Source of the DNA: Promethearchaeota archaeon
GTDB taxonomy: Archaea; Asgardarchaeota; Lokiarchaeia; Sigyniarchaeales; SOKP01
Direction: 5' to 3'
DNA length: 43,578 bases
Assembly: GCA_016840165.1 (NCBI GenBank)
Contig: JAEOSU010000100.1
Coordinates: forward strand, 1-43,578
Shown: positions 17,209 to 26,474 of the stretch, one piece after another
How the letters are laid out: each line of letters opens with the position of its first letter
Numbering within the stretch: the first letter of the stretch is position 1
Program-made: the position numbers and the translations under genes
The notes under the pieces: generated by a model
Seen by the model: the letters and a program-made list of their open reading frames with translations, nothing else
The model's database searches: none
Told to the model about the DNA's origin: nothing

Positions 17209-18486
17209 TTATTTGCTCCATTTTTCAATTGCTCTTTTGAGCTCGATGTGGTTATCAGCATACTCACTTAATTCAATATGATTTAAAGTGGCTTCTACTG
17301 CTTGATGTATAGCTTTTGCCCCTGAGAAAGTCCCATCTGGATGTCCATGACATCCACCCCCAAATTGAAAAACCATATCCGTTCCTAAGATTTCAATAAG
17401 TTGAGGGACGTGTAGTGGACTTAAACCTCCAGATGCAACCGGTAAAGTTGGTTTTAAATCTCCCCAATCTTGTTCTAACATAGTTTTATCATTACCCTTT
17501 ACATATGATTGGGTGATAACATTGTTAGTGTCAATTACTTCTTGTTTTGAGCCTTCCATTTTACCAATAACTGTACCCGTATGAAGCTGATCCATACCTA
17601 TAATCCGCATTAATTTCGCCAAAGCGAGCATTGTAATACCATGCTTCTTATTTCGGGTTAGAGCGGCATGCATTGCTCGATGTGCATGGATTATCATTTT
17701 TTTATCCTCTAAGTATTCTCGAATTTCTTGTAATGCAGAAAAACCAATAGTTAGAATATCAAGCATTACATATTCTCCCCCTAAATCATGAACGAAATCT
17801 GCTCTTTCTTTCATTATACTTAATTTTGCCGTAATGTTTGGCATATATATTTTCTTCTCCCCAGTGGCTCGTTCTGCTTTATCTCTCTCCCTTAATGTTT
17901 CAGTTACCCTTTTTTCAAAGTTATTAAAGGTCATACTAGTCAGGTTCTCATCATCTTTTACAATATCAAGCCCCCCCATCCAAGCTTGTTTACAAACTGC
18001 TGCGTGTTGTATCTCATTTAATCCTACCTTTGGTTTTACAATAGTCCCTAAAATTGGTCTATTATTTATACCTAATAGTTTCTTAATTCCACTTATCCCA
18101 AATTGTGGACCATTGTACTCTTTTAGGATACCTTGAGGAAAAGAGACGTCAATTAAGCGTAAATTATTCAAGACTTTCATCCCATAGATATTTCCTGCTA
18201 TTGCACTTAAAATCTGAGGCATATTTCCTGCTTCAAATAAATCCTCTGAATAAGCGATTTTAATAAGATTGTTTTTTGAATCAATATAAAATGTAGAAGG
18301 TTTAAGCCGTTCGGCTATATCTTCTGATAATGCTGCAATCTCCGTCCATGTACCTATTGAACTCTCTTTCGCGATTTCTTCACATGCCTGTTCCAAATCT
18401 TTACATTCTGGCGCTTTCTCAACATAATACATAACGATGAGATCCTTTTTAGTAGGTTTATATTCTAAATTTACATAATCGACCAT
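17209..18486 (-). CDS. rbcL: Form III ribulose-1,5-bisphosphate carboxylase large subunit
   Basis: A 425-residue archaeal RuBisCO. The active-site set is complete: Glu41/Thr46/Trp47 (ESSIGTW), Asn99, Lys151 and Lys153 (KPKVGL), the carbamylated Lys177 with Asp179 and Glu180 (GGLDIVKDDE), His269-Arg270, His302, loop-6 Lys309 (GKMEG), Ser352-Gly-Gly and the GGG at 376-378. It is therefore a true carboxylase, not a form IV RuBisCO-like protein. It makes two 3-phosphoglycerates from RuBP and CO2, here probably in nucleotide salvage rather than autotrophy since no phosphoribulokinase is seen. The segment after Ser-Gly-Gly (GGLSPLHVP) differs from the common form III-b GGLHPG, so the subtype needs a tree. 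Confidence 0.96.
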   Translation of the reverse strand: MVDYVNLEYKPTKKDLIVMYYVEKAPECKDLEQACEEIAKESSIGTWTEIAALSEDIAERLKPSTFYIDSKNNLIKIAYSEDLFEAGNMPQILSAIAGNIYGMKVLNNLRLIDVSFPQGILKEYNGPQFGISGIKKLLGINNRPILGTIVKPKVGLNEIQHAAVCKQAWMGGLDIVKDDENLTSMTFNNFEKRVTETLRERDKAERATGEKKIYMPNITAKLSIMKERADFVHDLGGEYVMLDILTIGFSALQEIREYLEDKKMIIHAHRAMHAALTRNKKHGITMLALAKLMRIIGMDQLHTGTVIGKMEGSKQEVIDTNNVITQSYVKGNDKTMLEQDWGDLKPTLPVASGGLSPLHVPQLIEILGTDMVFQFGGGCHGHPDGTFSGAKAIHQAVEATLNHIELSEYADNHIELKRAIEKWSK

Positions 18487-18626
18487 AATATTTGCCTAAT
18501 ACTAATTTATCGTTTAATCATAAAATAGAAAAGAAAACTATTAATTATTTACGATTTAAGGCTAAAGAATTAAAAAATCGGAAAAATTTTAAAATATTCT
18601 AGATTTTATTATTCAGTGAGTAATTA

Positions 18627-18941
18627 ATGAGCAAAGATGATACGAGAACTATTATATTAGACGTTAAAGATTTAATTAATTTTGGAAAAGAACAGTATGC
18701 TAACGATTTAACGAGATTTTTAGCTGAAATGTTACCTCAGATTGAAATCACCAGAAATGCAAATGAACTTGAAATAATTATGCCAAAAAAATTGTCAAAA
18801 AGGACTGTTAGATTACGAATTCGGAAATTTCTTCATCAAAATGGCCTATATGATGAATATCGTCCAATTGCGATTAACTCATCTGATAAGGATGGATATG
18901 TGGTCAAACAGAAAAAAAGTATTGAAATTACTTATTATTAG
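18627..18941 (+). CDS. Eukaryote-type ribosomal protein eL22
   Basis: A 104-residue basic protein. The core LEIIMPKKLSKRTVRLRIRK, then FLHQNGLYDEYRPIA and a final KDGYVVKQKKSIEI align with eukaryotic eL22 (motif ..[29 protein letters not shown]..). The length matches once the eukaryotic Lys-rich N-tail and acidic C-tail are removed. eL22 is a large-subunit protein known from eukaryotes and reported in Asgard archaea but absent from most other archaea. GTGA upstream serves as ribosome site. It diverges from RuBisCO and leads a run with the CitG-like gene and TFS. Confidence 0.8.
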   Translation: MSKDDTRTIILDVKDLINFGKEQYANDLTRFLAEMLPQIEITRNANELEIIMPKKLSKRTVRLRIRKFLHQNGLYDEYRPIAINSSDKDGYVVKQKKSIEITYY

Positions 18942-18985
18942 TTTAAAAGTAAAAATTATAAAATTTTTAGTTATTACTTCTTATT

Positions 18986-19948
18986 GTGTCAATTCAACAG
19001 ATATCAATTCAATCACTTGATGATTTATTTCGATGTGTCGCCTTATCCAGTTTATTAGAAATATCTGGATGGCCGAAACCAGGAAACGTACATCGAACAA
19101 CGAATTTCCTAAATACAAGATATGAGCACTTTATAGCGGGTGCCGTTGCAATTCAACCTAATATTTATAATTTTTGTAGGAGAATTTATCAAGTGAGACT
19201 GAAAAACAGTTCCTCATTTGCGTTTGTCAATTTAGGTCAATTATTTTATAACGCATCAAAATCGATGATGAATTGGCAACAAGGAGGTAATGTTATTCTT
19301 GGTCATATTTTAATATTAGGGCCTCTTGTCGCCGCAGCAACAATAAGTATTAAGGAGGAAAAAAAGTACTATATGGATTTTAAAAATTATTTGATGAAAA
19401 TTATAGAAGACGGAACAGTAGAGGATACAGTTCTACTCTACAAAGCAATTAAAAGCTGCAACCCTGGAGGTTTAGGGAAAATAGAAAGATATGATATCAC
19501 TGAAAAACAATCAGTTGATGAACTACAAAGGGATAAGATTACTCTGAAAGAAATTTTTGAGATATCGAAAGATTATGATTTAATTAGTAAGGAATATTCT
19601 TCGGGGTTTAATGTCACACTTGAGACAGGTTTACCATATTTCAATAAGACATTTAACAACTATCATGATATTAATATAGCCATCGTTAACACCTATTTAA
19701 AATTGCTCTCGGAATATGAGGATACCTTAATAATTCGAAAATCAGGAAAGCTTGCAGCATTAAAAGTGAAAAATGCAGCGAAAGAGATAATTTTAAATGA
19801 AGGCATCGCAACTGAGAAGGGTTTAAAAATGGTGAGGCAATTTGATATAGATCTGCAAAAAGCTAATGGAAAATTAAATCCAGGAACGACAGCAGATATT
19901 TTAACAGGAGTTATTTTTTGTGCCCTAATATTTGGATTAAAATTTTAA
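18986..19948 (+). CDS. CitG/MdcB-like triphosphoribosyl-dephospho-CoA synthase family protein
   Basis: A 320-residue protein with family motifs: the opening GWPKPGNVHR, the central NVILGHILILGPL, and the C-terminal KLNPGTTADILTGVIF. In bacteria the family makes the prosthetic-group precursor of citrate or malonate lyases from ATP and dephospho-CoA. Archaeal homologues usually lack such lyases nearby, as here, and their role is unresolved. The start is GTG. It sits between eL22 and TFS and is probably co-transcribed with TFS (24 bp gap). Confidence 0.85.
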   Translation: MSIQQISIQSLDDLFRCVALSSLLEISGWPKPGNVHRTTNFLNTRYEHFIAGAVAIQPNIYNFCRRIYQVRLKNSSSFAFVNLGQLFYNASKSMMNWQQGGNVILGHILILGPLVAAATISIKEEKKYYMDFKNYLMKIIEDGTVEDTVLLYKAIKSCNPGGLGKIERYDITEKQSVDELQRDKITLKEIFEISKDYDLISKEYSSGFNVTLETGLPYFNKTFNNYHDINIAIVNTYLKLLSEYEDTLIIRKSGKLAALKVKNAAKEIILNEGIATEKGLKMVRQFDIDLQKANGKLNPGTTADILTGVIFCALIFGLKF

Positions 19949-19972
19949 AGGCAATAATTAAGAGAAGTAATT

Positions 19973-20323
19973 ATGGAATTTTGCGATGAGTGTGGAAGCA
20001 TGATGCTTCCATCAAAAATTGATGGAAAAATGGTGTTTAAATGTAAATGTGGTGCTATTAAAATGTTTGATGAGGATAAATCAACCGCATATAAAGTGAA
20101 AAAAACAATTGAGCATTCGATTCGTGAAGAAGTTACCAATCTTGACGAAGTGATAGAATGGAAAGAGAAAAATTTAAGAAGTAGTATTAAAAATTTTAAA
20201 TGCTCTCGATGTGGTTATGATAAAGCTCATTTAGAAACAAGACAAACTCGAAGTGCAGACGAGGGTATGACTCATTTCATTACATGCTTAAAATGTGGAA
20301 AGATGAAAAAGATTGGAAGTTAA
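19973..20323 (+). CDS. tfs: Transcription factor S (TFIIS/RPB9-like)
   Basis: A 116-residue protein of usual TFS length. It has two zinc ribbons: N-terminal C4-C7/C24-C26 and C-terminal C77-C80/C105-C108. The C-terminal ribbon carries the TRSADEGMTHF loop with Asp96-Glu97, the acidic pair that enters the RNA polymerase active site to stimulate cleavage of backtracked RNA, so it should be cleavage-competent. It converges on the DUF167 gene. Confidence 0.94.
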   Translation: MEFCDECGSMMLPSKIDGKMVFKCKCGAIKMFDEDKSTAYKVKKTIEHSIREEVTNLDEVIEWKEKNLRSSIKNFKCSRCGYDKAHLETRQTRSADEGMTHFITCLKCGKMKKIGS

Positions 20324-20329
20324 TTTTTT

Positions 20330-20635
20330 CTATTCCATTAATAATTCAGCAATTTTCTGCTCCGAAATTGCATTTTTAAATACTAATCGAATAAGTTTAT
20401 TTGACCTTTTTGCTCCACTAGCCAGTTCTACAGAAATTATATAATTATGAAGTTTTTTCTTCAAAAATGATATTAATTCTCGATTAGCTTTATTTTGAAT
20501 TGGCTTCGAGCGTAAAAAAATGGTGAGATATTCATCATCAAAGCTATTAGGAGAAATTTCCTGCTTTTTTGAATTTGGTTTAACATTAAATTTCAACAAA
20601 TAAACCGTTAACTCAACTTTTTCGATAAACTTCAT
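20330..20635 (-). CDS. DUF167 (YggU-type) protein
   Basis: A 101-residue protein with the family pattern: strand FNVKPNSKKQEI, then LTIFLRSKPIQNKANRELISFL and GAKRSNKLIRL. DUF167 proteins are small alpha/beta folds of unknown role found in all domains. It converges with TFS (6 bp) and lies 32 bp downstream of the DHH gene's stop on the same strand. Confidence 0.9.
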   Translation of the reverse strand: MKFIEKVELTVYLLKFNVKPNSKKQEISPNSFDDEYLTIFLRSKPIQNKANRELISFLKKKLHNYIISVELASGAKRSNKLIRLVFKNAISEQKIAELLME

Positions 20636-20667
20636 ATCTTTAAGATCTTAAAAGGGTTAATATGGTA

Positions 20668-22056
20668 TTAAAAATAGTTGTCAATATTTTGCTTTAATAA
20701 TTTAAAAGAGGCTTGTGATAATCTAATTCCTCCAGCTAGTTTATGACCTCCGCCATTTCCTCCTAATTTTTGCTTAATATTTGTTATAACGTTATTTACT
20801 CCACAATTTTTATGAGTTTTAATGAATTTTCTAGAACAGCGCACACTCAATTTTATCATTCGAGTTTTTTTCTCAAGCCCTCCTAAAAATAGCATTTTAT
20901 TCTGATCAAATAGGCCATTCACCATACTAAAACTTGCTGTGTCTGACCAGTTACTTGGAGCTATTTTACCATTACCAGCATCAATAAAAATTGCATTTTT
21001 TGTTTCATTCTTTGATAGGTCCTGAGATAATTTTTTCATATTAATTGCTAAATCGGATACATAATCCTTGTAAATAGTTTTAGCATAACGAGTTATTGAC
21101 TTTTGTGCCATTATTGAAATTGCTGCACTAATATTTTTAAAAGATAAGATATTTAATAATAAAGAATGTTCAAAGGTAAATCTTAACATTCCAGATTTGA
21201 AGGGCAATATACAATAATTTCCTAAATTAATCTTGGGTAATTTTAGTAAACTTTGAATTTCATTTTCGTTAATATCAATTAGTTTTTTATTGGCATCAAT
21301 ATGCATTGTACTTAATTGTGTTTTAATGTGAAGATCACTTTCACCGCTAAATCCGGGTATAAACGGCAATATACTGTTTTTAAGACTATTTTTAACTGTA
21401 TCGTGCATGCTTCCAAATAAAATCAACCCCTTTCTATCTTCTACAATTTCTTCATCAAGAATTTCTTGATATGTTTCTTTATTGAAAGATTGTAGCTTAT
21501 CCATCGAGCGTAATGAATCTCCAGCTATTCCTATAACAGTTAACCACCCGTATTTTATCAAAGAAGGATCAATACTTGTTGCAAACATATGTGTCAAGGT
21601 TGATCCAGCAATATCTGCTAAACCATCAAATCCATAAACGGTAGGATTGATAAAATGAAGATTATTAGGAAAATCATTAAAGTCAATTGCATTATCTACT
21701 TCATGATGATCGAGTATATAAAAATGTTCTTCTCTGTTTTTAATAATTGGAAGTAGATCACTCAGATTAGATCCCACATCCGTAAATATTAATGCTGTCT
21801 TGTTAGTCTGTCGTTTTGGTAAAATTCCATGTAAAAAATGTTCCCAAGATACAGAGCGATTATAAATAAAATAATCATTACTTAACTTCATTTTATAAAG
21901 TAAATTTTGGATCAATTGCAAGCTACTTATACCATCTGCGTCATTATGAGAGATTAGAACAATGTTATTGTAGTTACTTTTTGAATTGTCAGTAAAGTGC
22001 TCCACAGCTCCTTCGAGGTCACGTAAAAAAGCAGTTCGATCTGGTTTTTTTGCCAT
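20668..22056 (-). CDS. DHH/DHHA1 phosphoesterase (archaeal RecJ/Cdc45-like)
   Basis: A 462-residue protein with DHH-family motifs: HNDADG (Asp39, Asp41), FTDVGSN (Asp93), LDHHEVD (116-118), and the C-terminal DHHA1 motif GGNGGGHKLAGG. All metal ligands are present, so it should be an active Mn-dependent 5'-3' exonuclease or phosphodiesterase. Archaeal members include the GINS-associated nuclease GAN/RecJ of the replisome; whether this copy is GAN or an oligoribonuclease cannot be settled from sequence alone. Confidence 0.87.
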   Translation of the reverse strand: MAKKPDRTAFLRDLEGAVEHFTDNSKSNYNNIVLISHNDADGISSLQLIQNLLYKMKLSNDYFIYNRSVSWEHFLHGILPKRQTNKTALIFTDVGSNLSDLLPIIKNREEHFYILDHHEVDNAIDFNDFPNNLHFINPTVYGFDGLADIAGSTLTHMFATSIDPSLIKYGWLTVIGIAGDSLRSMDKLQSFNKETYQEILDEEIVEDRKGLILFGSMHDTVKNSLKNSILPFIPGFSGESDLHIKTQLSTMHIDANKKLIDINENEIQSLLKLPKINLGNYCILPFKSGMLRFTFEHSLLLNILSFKNISAAISIMAQKSITRYAKTIYKDYVSDLAINMKKLSQDLSKNETKNAIFIDAGNGKIAPSNWSDTASFSMVNGLFDQNKMLFLGGLEKKTRMIKLSVRCSRKFIKTHKNCGVNNVITNIKQKLGGNGGGHKLAGGIRLSQASFKLLKQNIDNYF

Positions 22057-22336
22057 TTACATCAGTTTCCAATTAAGCGATACTAATTTCTTTTAAAATC
22101 AAAATATTATTATTGTTTAAAATGTTTCTCAAATTCTATATATTCTGAAGGTTATAAGCCTTTAATTATTAACTCTAATAGCACTATTAAACAAAATTAA
22201 AATAAATTAAATCCATTTAAATATTGCTATAATATTCAGCCAATTGGAGGTATTGAACTAAAATTTAAAAATTATCAAAAAATTATTTAATTCTATAAAA
22301 TTTTAATTCATACACATTTCGCAATAGTAGATAATA

Positions 22337-24037
22337 ATGGATTATTACCAAAAGAAATTACTGATAATCACTAGCTTGATTATTTGTTTTACAGCAACTC
22401 TTATCTTTTTAGTATTTAATGATACTTATCAAAGAGATGAATCTACTATTAATTTCAATGAGAATCTTTTAATGACTAATGAATTCTCTAAAGAGGATTA
22501 TGAACCAATCATAGAAAATGATAAACTAAGTTATGGAAACATCACGATTGTAGATCTGGATTTTGATGAAGCAGGAATTACAAATGATAGTCAAAATTAT
22601 GGCAGTTTGGATGATGACTTTGCTTCAGGAGCTCTAAAGATTAATTATAATGTTACAAAATTTATTAAAACTGTAAATGTCGCCCAAATAGATAATTTAA
22701 ATACTTCTATTGAAGATTCTAACATTATTACTATATTATTAAACGAAACTATTACGGTAGAATATAATAAATCATTGGCACCTCTCGAAGGGTTCTTAAT
22801 TTATGGTTGTAGATTAACTCCAAGCACTTTAGACAAGTTATTATTTCTTAATACGACAGACCCCTCAGTTGATGAAATCAGTAGCGATTTTTACAACACA
22901 GACAGTAATGATTACTTGATATTTAACTACGATGATTATTTTATTGAGGACTATAAAAAATTTGAATTGTATCTTCTCTGGGAATATGAAATAACTATTG
23001 ATAATTGGATCTTAGAACAAAATCAAGAGCAGATATTTATAAATAATGAAATACAGACTATAGATGCTCTTTTTAAATATAATTTTACTGTATCAAGGTA
23101 TAAAATTAGTGCAAATATCTCAGAAGGTATGAAAAATGCCACCAATTTAGACTTATATTTGAGACTTTCTCCAGCAGATATGAAAGATCTATATGATCAT
23201 AGCCTTAAGGTTGGAGAGAATACGATTAGTGATTATTTAAACGGAGATAATTCAATAAACATTACAATAGTTTCTGACTTAAACAAGGTGTATTTTAATT
23301 TCACTGCTAATTTTACAATTCAATTTATAGATCCAATTGAAACAAGTTGGGCTATTGATAGGTTGGTATCTCTAAGAAATATTAGAGAAAGGATCTATTT
23401 CCCATCATTAATCGAAGGTCCGCAGCATTACGTCTTATCAAACTTATATATTTATGAAAAAACAATAACAGTCGATCAAGTAATTAGTAATATGTCTTTA
23501 TTTGAAAGAAATGTTCAATATTATGATATCAATGTTTCTGAGGTTGAAGAGGAGCTACGAAATAGTCTAATAATCACTAGAAACTCGATTAAAAAGAAAG
23601 GATTGAAAATTTTTGTTCCATTCTTGATTAAAGGGGAAATTAATCCATTTATTATCAAATATGAAGCGAATAATGATTTAAAGGTTATTATTGCTGATAA
23701 TATATATATGCCCTTGTCTGGAATTACTGCTGAGTTTTACTACTACGGTAAACCTTATGGTACATATATTTCCAATGAGAAGATTCAACCATTATCTCCG
23801 ATTATATCAGATGAGAACGGTGAGGTGAATTTAAACGGTGTTCCAAATGGCAATTATACCCTTAAATTATATCGAGGCAATCAACTACTTATGGAGACCG
23901 TCGTTAGTACCTTTAACGCAGTAAATTATATTGCAACAGAAATAATACATTTTCCCCTCTGGATCATGATATTTGGTTTAATCAATGGTACATTTATATT
24001 GATTGGTTTAATTGTCTATCATAAATACAAAAAATGA
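22337..24037 (+). CDS. Large surface protein, anchored at both ends
   Basis: A 566-residue protein with an N-terminal membrane segment/signal (about 8-27) and a C-terminal membrane helix (about 538-560) followed by a short basic tail (YHKYKK). The ~500-residue stretch between is rich in Asn, Asp, Ser and Thr with many N-glycosylation sequons (NTT, NET, NFT, NVT), as expected outside the cell. Residues ~470-525 read GITAEFYYYG...ISDENGEVNLNGVPNGNYTLKLYRG, which resembles a carboxypeptidase-regulatory/SpaA-like beta-sandwich. No catalytic motif is seen and the function is unknown. Confidence 0.75.
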   Translation: MDYYQKKLLIITSLIICFTATLIFLVFNDTYQRDESTINFNENLLMTNEFSKEDYEPIIENDKLSYGNITIVDLDFDEAGITNDSQNYGSLDDDFASGALKINYNVTKFIKTVNVAQIDNLNTSIEDSNIITILLNETITVEYNKSLAPLEGFLIYGCRLTPSTLDKLLFLNTTDPSVDEISSDFYNTDSNDYLIFNYDDYFIEDYKKFELYLLWEYEITIDNWILEQNQEQIFINNEIQTIDALFKYNFTVSRYKISANISEGMKNATNLDLYLRLSPADMKDLYDHSLKVGENTISDYLNGDNSINITIVSDLNKVYFNFTANFTIQFIDPIETSWAIDRLVSLRNIRERIYFPSLIEGPQHYVLSNLYIYEKTITVDQVISNMSLFERNVQYYDINVSEVEEELRNSLIITRNSIKKKGLKIFVPFLIKGEINPFIIKYEANNDLKVIIADNIYMPLSGITAEFYYYGKPYGTYISNEKIQPLSPIISDENGEVNLNGVPNGNYTLKLYRGNQLLMETVVSTFNAVNYIATEIIHFPLWIMIFGLINGTFILIGLIVYHKYKK

Positions 24038-24049
24038 ATATAGGGAAAT

Positions 24050-24379
24050 TTGATTGTAATTTTTGTTGACAACTTAGAAAACTTCGTTGAATTCTTAAAA
24101 TTAAGAATTATGAGTGAAGTCTTCTATGAAATTAAAGAGTATAAAAATCATTCAGAAGTAAAAAATGAGACTAAATTTGAAATTATTCTTCACTTTCTTG
24201 CGAAAGTTGATCAAAATACAATTCTATACGAAACTAAACAAATTATATTAAAATCAGCAACCGATTCAATAGAAAAACAAATTATTGACTCTTTGCAAGA
24301 GATATTTCAGAAAGTGGATAGTTCACTGCACTTGGTGAAAGGAAAGATAAGAGAGATTTTTCTTTCTTATTCTTCATAA
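24050..24379 (+). CDS. Small hypothetical protein, 109 aa
   Basis: An ORF starting at TTG 24050 after AGGG, 12 bp downstream of the surface-protein gene and probably co-transcribed. The product is alpha/beta with alternating strands (EIILHFLAKV, ILYETKQIIL) and a helical C-terminus; it has no Cys or membrane segment. An alternative ATG lies at 24110. Family not recognised. Confidence 0.55.
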   Translation: MIVIFVDNLENFVEFLKLRIMSEVFYEIKEYKNHSEVKNETKFEIILHFLAKVDQNTILYETKQIILKSATDSIEKQIIDSLQEIFQKVDSSLHLVKGKIREIFLSYSS

Positions 24380-24414
24380 AAATAAAGGAAACATTATACT
24401 ATTGACTTATTTTT

Positions 24415-25977
24415 CTATTGATGATTAACTAATTCACCATATCCAATTAATCTATAGCGTCTATTGATAATCCTTGAGATGGCAAAGATGAAGTCTTCAG
24501 GTGGGCATATAGGAGGGTTAAGTTTAAGGATATAAGAATTCTTTAAAATTTTAACTACTGTTCCACCTGTTTTTTCTGTTCCCACGACTAATAATAATTT
24601 CTCATTATGTTTCAATTCAGATACCTTTATTTGGATCTCTGATCCGATTACCCTATCAAGTAAATTAACGTTAAGTTCTATTTCAGAGAGTACTTCAGGG
24701 AGAGAATTGGGTCTCCCAACCAATTGACCTATGAGTGAATCCCCCTTAGTAAGTGCGGGATCTAATTTCGTACCCAGCCCAATTAAACCTCCGGGTTTAG
24801 CTGTTTCTAATAGATTACTTCCTTGGTTAATACTGATCAATTTGGTCCGGATGGGTATATAATTATTTTTTATTCGCAAACCTGGCTTGATTTCAATCTC
24901 CTCTCCGATTTTTATATTTCCCTTTAAAACCGAACCACCAATTACTCCACCCTTCAATGAACTAATTTCGGTACCAGGTCTATTAATATCAAACGAGCGT
25001 GCAATGAGAAATTGAAAATTTTCATCTTCATCAAGATGAGGAGTGGGAATAAGTTCTTCAAAAGCCCTTACGACGAGATTAATATTAGCTCCAAATACTG
25101 CAGAAATAGGAATAATTGGAGCATTTTCAGCTACAGTTCCTTTTATAAAATCTTTAATTTGCTTATAATTTTCTTGAGCTTGTTCTTTTGAGACTGCATC
25201 AATCTTGTTCTGGATGATAATAATCTCTTTAATGCCAGCAATATTTAGTGCAGCTAAATGCTCTCTTGTTTGAGGTTGTGGACACTCTTCATCAGCAGCT
25301 ATTAATAAACACGCCCCATTCATTAGAGAGGCTCCACTGAGCATTGTCGCCATAAGGATCTCATGCCCGGGAGCATCTACGAATGAAATATTCCGTTGAA
25401 ACTCTAAGTTATCCCCACAATTAGGACACGAAAATCTAGGTTTCCCCTTTTCTCGTTGAGCTTCTGCCATATGATAAGTTAAATATTTATCGCATATTGG
25501 ACAATATAAGATTGTAGCGTTCGAATATCCAAGCTTGATCGAAATTCCTCTTTCTTGCTCTTCAGAATGTCGATCGGTCCAGTCCCCAGAAAGAGCTTTG
25601 ACTAAAGTAGTTTTACCGTGATCTACGTGCCCTACTAAACCAATATTACACTCTGCTTGCTGTTTCATTAATTCTTTTATCTTTTTTGCCTTTTCTGAAG
25701 AGAAATTAGATGAAGAGGCTTTCTTTGTTTCCCTAGGCCCTTTTATAGGAGTTTGTTCTTCTGAAATAGAGGTTGTTTCTTGTATTTGTTTAAGCAGTTC
25801 CTTTGCATTATTAATATACTTAATCGCAGTAGCTTCTCCTACACCTTTTATGTTTAACTTTAATAAATTATTTGGATCAGCTCCAGCTAATTGTTCTACT
25901 GTTTCAATTCCCGCTTTTTTAATTCTTTCCGCAGTAGCTTTTCCGATTCCCGTGATATCTTCTAAATCGTATGGCAT
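24415..25977 (-). CDS. Translation initiation factor aIF2 subunit gamma with N-terminal HhH domain
   Basis: A 520-residue protein, about 110 residues longer than usual aIF2-gamma. Residues 1-62 contain two helix-hairpin-helix motifs (DITGIGKATAERIKKAG; NIKGVGEATAIKYI) and 63-108 a charged linker. The GTPase follows: P-loop GHVDHGKTT (116-124), switch I RGISIKLGY, the zinc knuckle CPICDKY...CPNCGD, DAPGH, NKID and ISA. Then come the beta-barrel domains II and III typical of the factor that delivers Met-tRNAi to the small subunit. The CPQPQTREHL segment is typical of eIF2-gamma. One continuous frame with one start supports a genuine fusion. Confidence 0.9.
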   Translation of the reverse strand: MPYDLEDITGIGKATAERIKKAGIETVEQLAGADPNNLLKLNIKGVGEATAIKYINNAKELLKQIQETTSISEEQTPIKGPRETKKASSSNFSSEKAKKIKELMKQQAECNIGLVGHVDHGKTTLVKALSGDWTDRHSEEQERGISIKLGYSNATILYCPICDKYLTYHMAEAQREKGKPRFSCPNCGDNLEFQRNISFVDAPGHEILMATMLSGASLMNGACLLIAADEECPQPQTREHLAALNIAGIKEIIIIQNKIDAVSKEQAQENYKQIKDFIKGTVAENAPIIPISAVFGANINLVVRAFEELIPTPHLDEDENFQFLIARSFDINRPGTEISSLKGGVIGGSVLKGNIKIGEEIEIKPGLRIKNNYIPIRTKLISINQGSNLLETAKPGGLIGLGTKLDPALTKGDSLIGQLVGRPNSLPEVLSEIELNVNLLDRVIGSEIQIKVSELKHNEKLLLVVGTEKTGGTVVKILKNSYILKLNPPICPPEDFIFAISRIINRRYRLIGYGELVNHQ

Positions 25978-26070
25978 ATTATTCTCTAATTTAAAATTGT
26001 AATAAATAAAAGATATTTTATTTCTAAAATCCTATAAAAAATATAGAATGGATTTAATATTAAATTAATT

Positions 26071-26100
26071 GTTATAAGACTTGTAGTTATAAGACTTGTA
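26071..26100. repeat. Perfect 15-bp tandem duplication
   Basis: GTTATAAGACTTGTA occurs twice head to tail (26071-26085 and 26086-26100) between the aIF2-gamma start and a small gene. It looks like recent slippage; no function is visible. Confidence 0.95.
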
Positions 26101-26119
26101 CGATATGAATTATCAAAGT

Positions 26120-26347
26120 TTAGTGAGTGATTTTAATTGTTTTTATTCCTCCAGGCTTTTTTTCAAGTTCTTTATAGGATACTCTTAGAAGACTATCGAC
26201 ATAAAATGTAGAGATTTTTCCACATGATTCTATGTCATGAAGAATGTAAACTGGGGAGGGATAATGTGAAGTGTCAACATCGGTCTTCTCAATCTTGAAT
26301 ACTATTCGTTTATTACAATGAGGACAAGTATTAAATCGAAGCGGCAT
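26120..26347 (-). CDS. Small Cys-containing protein, 75 aa
   Basis: An intact ORF with ATG start. One CPHC knuckle (C8, C11) is followed by a later HD-IESCG segment, so a metal site using CxxC plus His/Cys is possible. The rest is a compact beta pattern (YPSPVYILHD, STFYVDSLLRVSY). It lies upstream of aIF2-gamma on the same strand (gap ~140 bp including the tandem duplication). Family not recognised. Confidence 0.65.
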   Translation of the reverse strand: MPLRFNTCPHCNKRIVFKIEKTDVDTSHYPSPVYILHDIESCGKISTFYVDSLLRVSYKELEKKPGGIKTIKITH

Positions 26348-26474
26348 ATCTCAAAATCTCGTTTAATCTATATTAATACAATGCTTATTTTTAATACGTT
26401 ATATTATTTGTACATATATCTTTTCATCTACCAATAAATATAAGCGAATGAATTCTTTAAAATATTGATCTGTG

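Noticed and set aside
17834..18136. Plus-strand 100-codon ORF
   Set aside because: Antisense shadow of RuBisCO.
26071..26100. Start of a CRISPR array
   Set aside because: There are only two 15-bp copies with no spacer between them; it is a simple tandem duplication.
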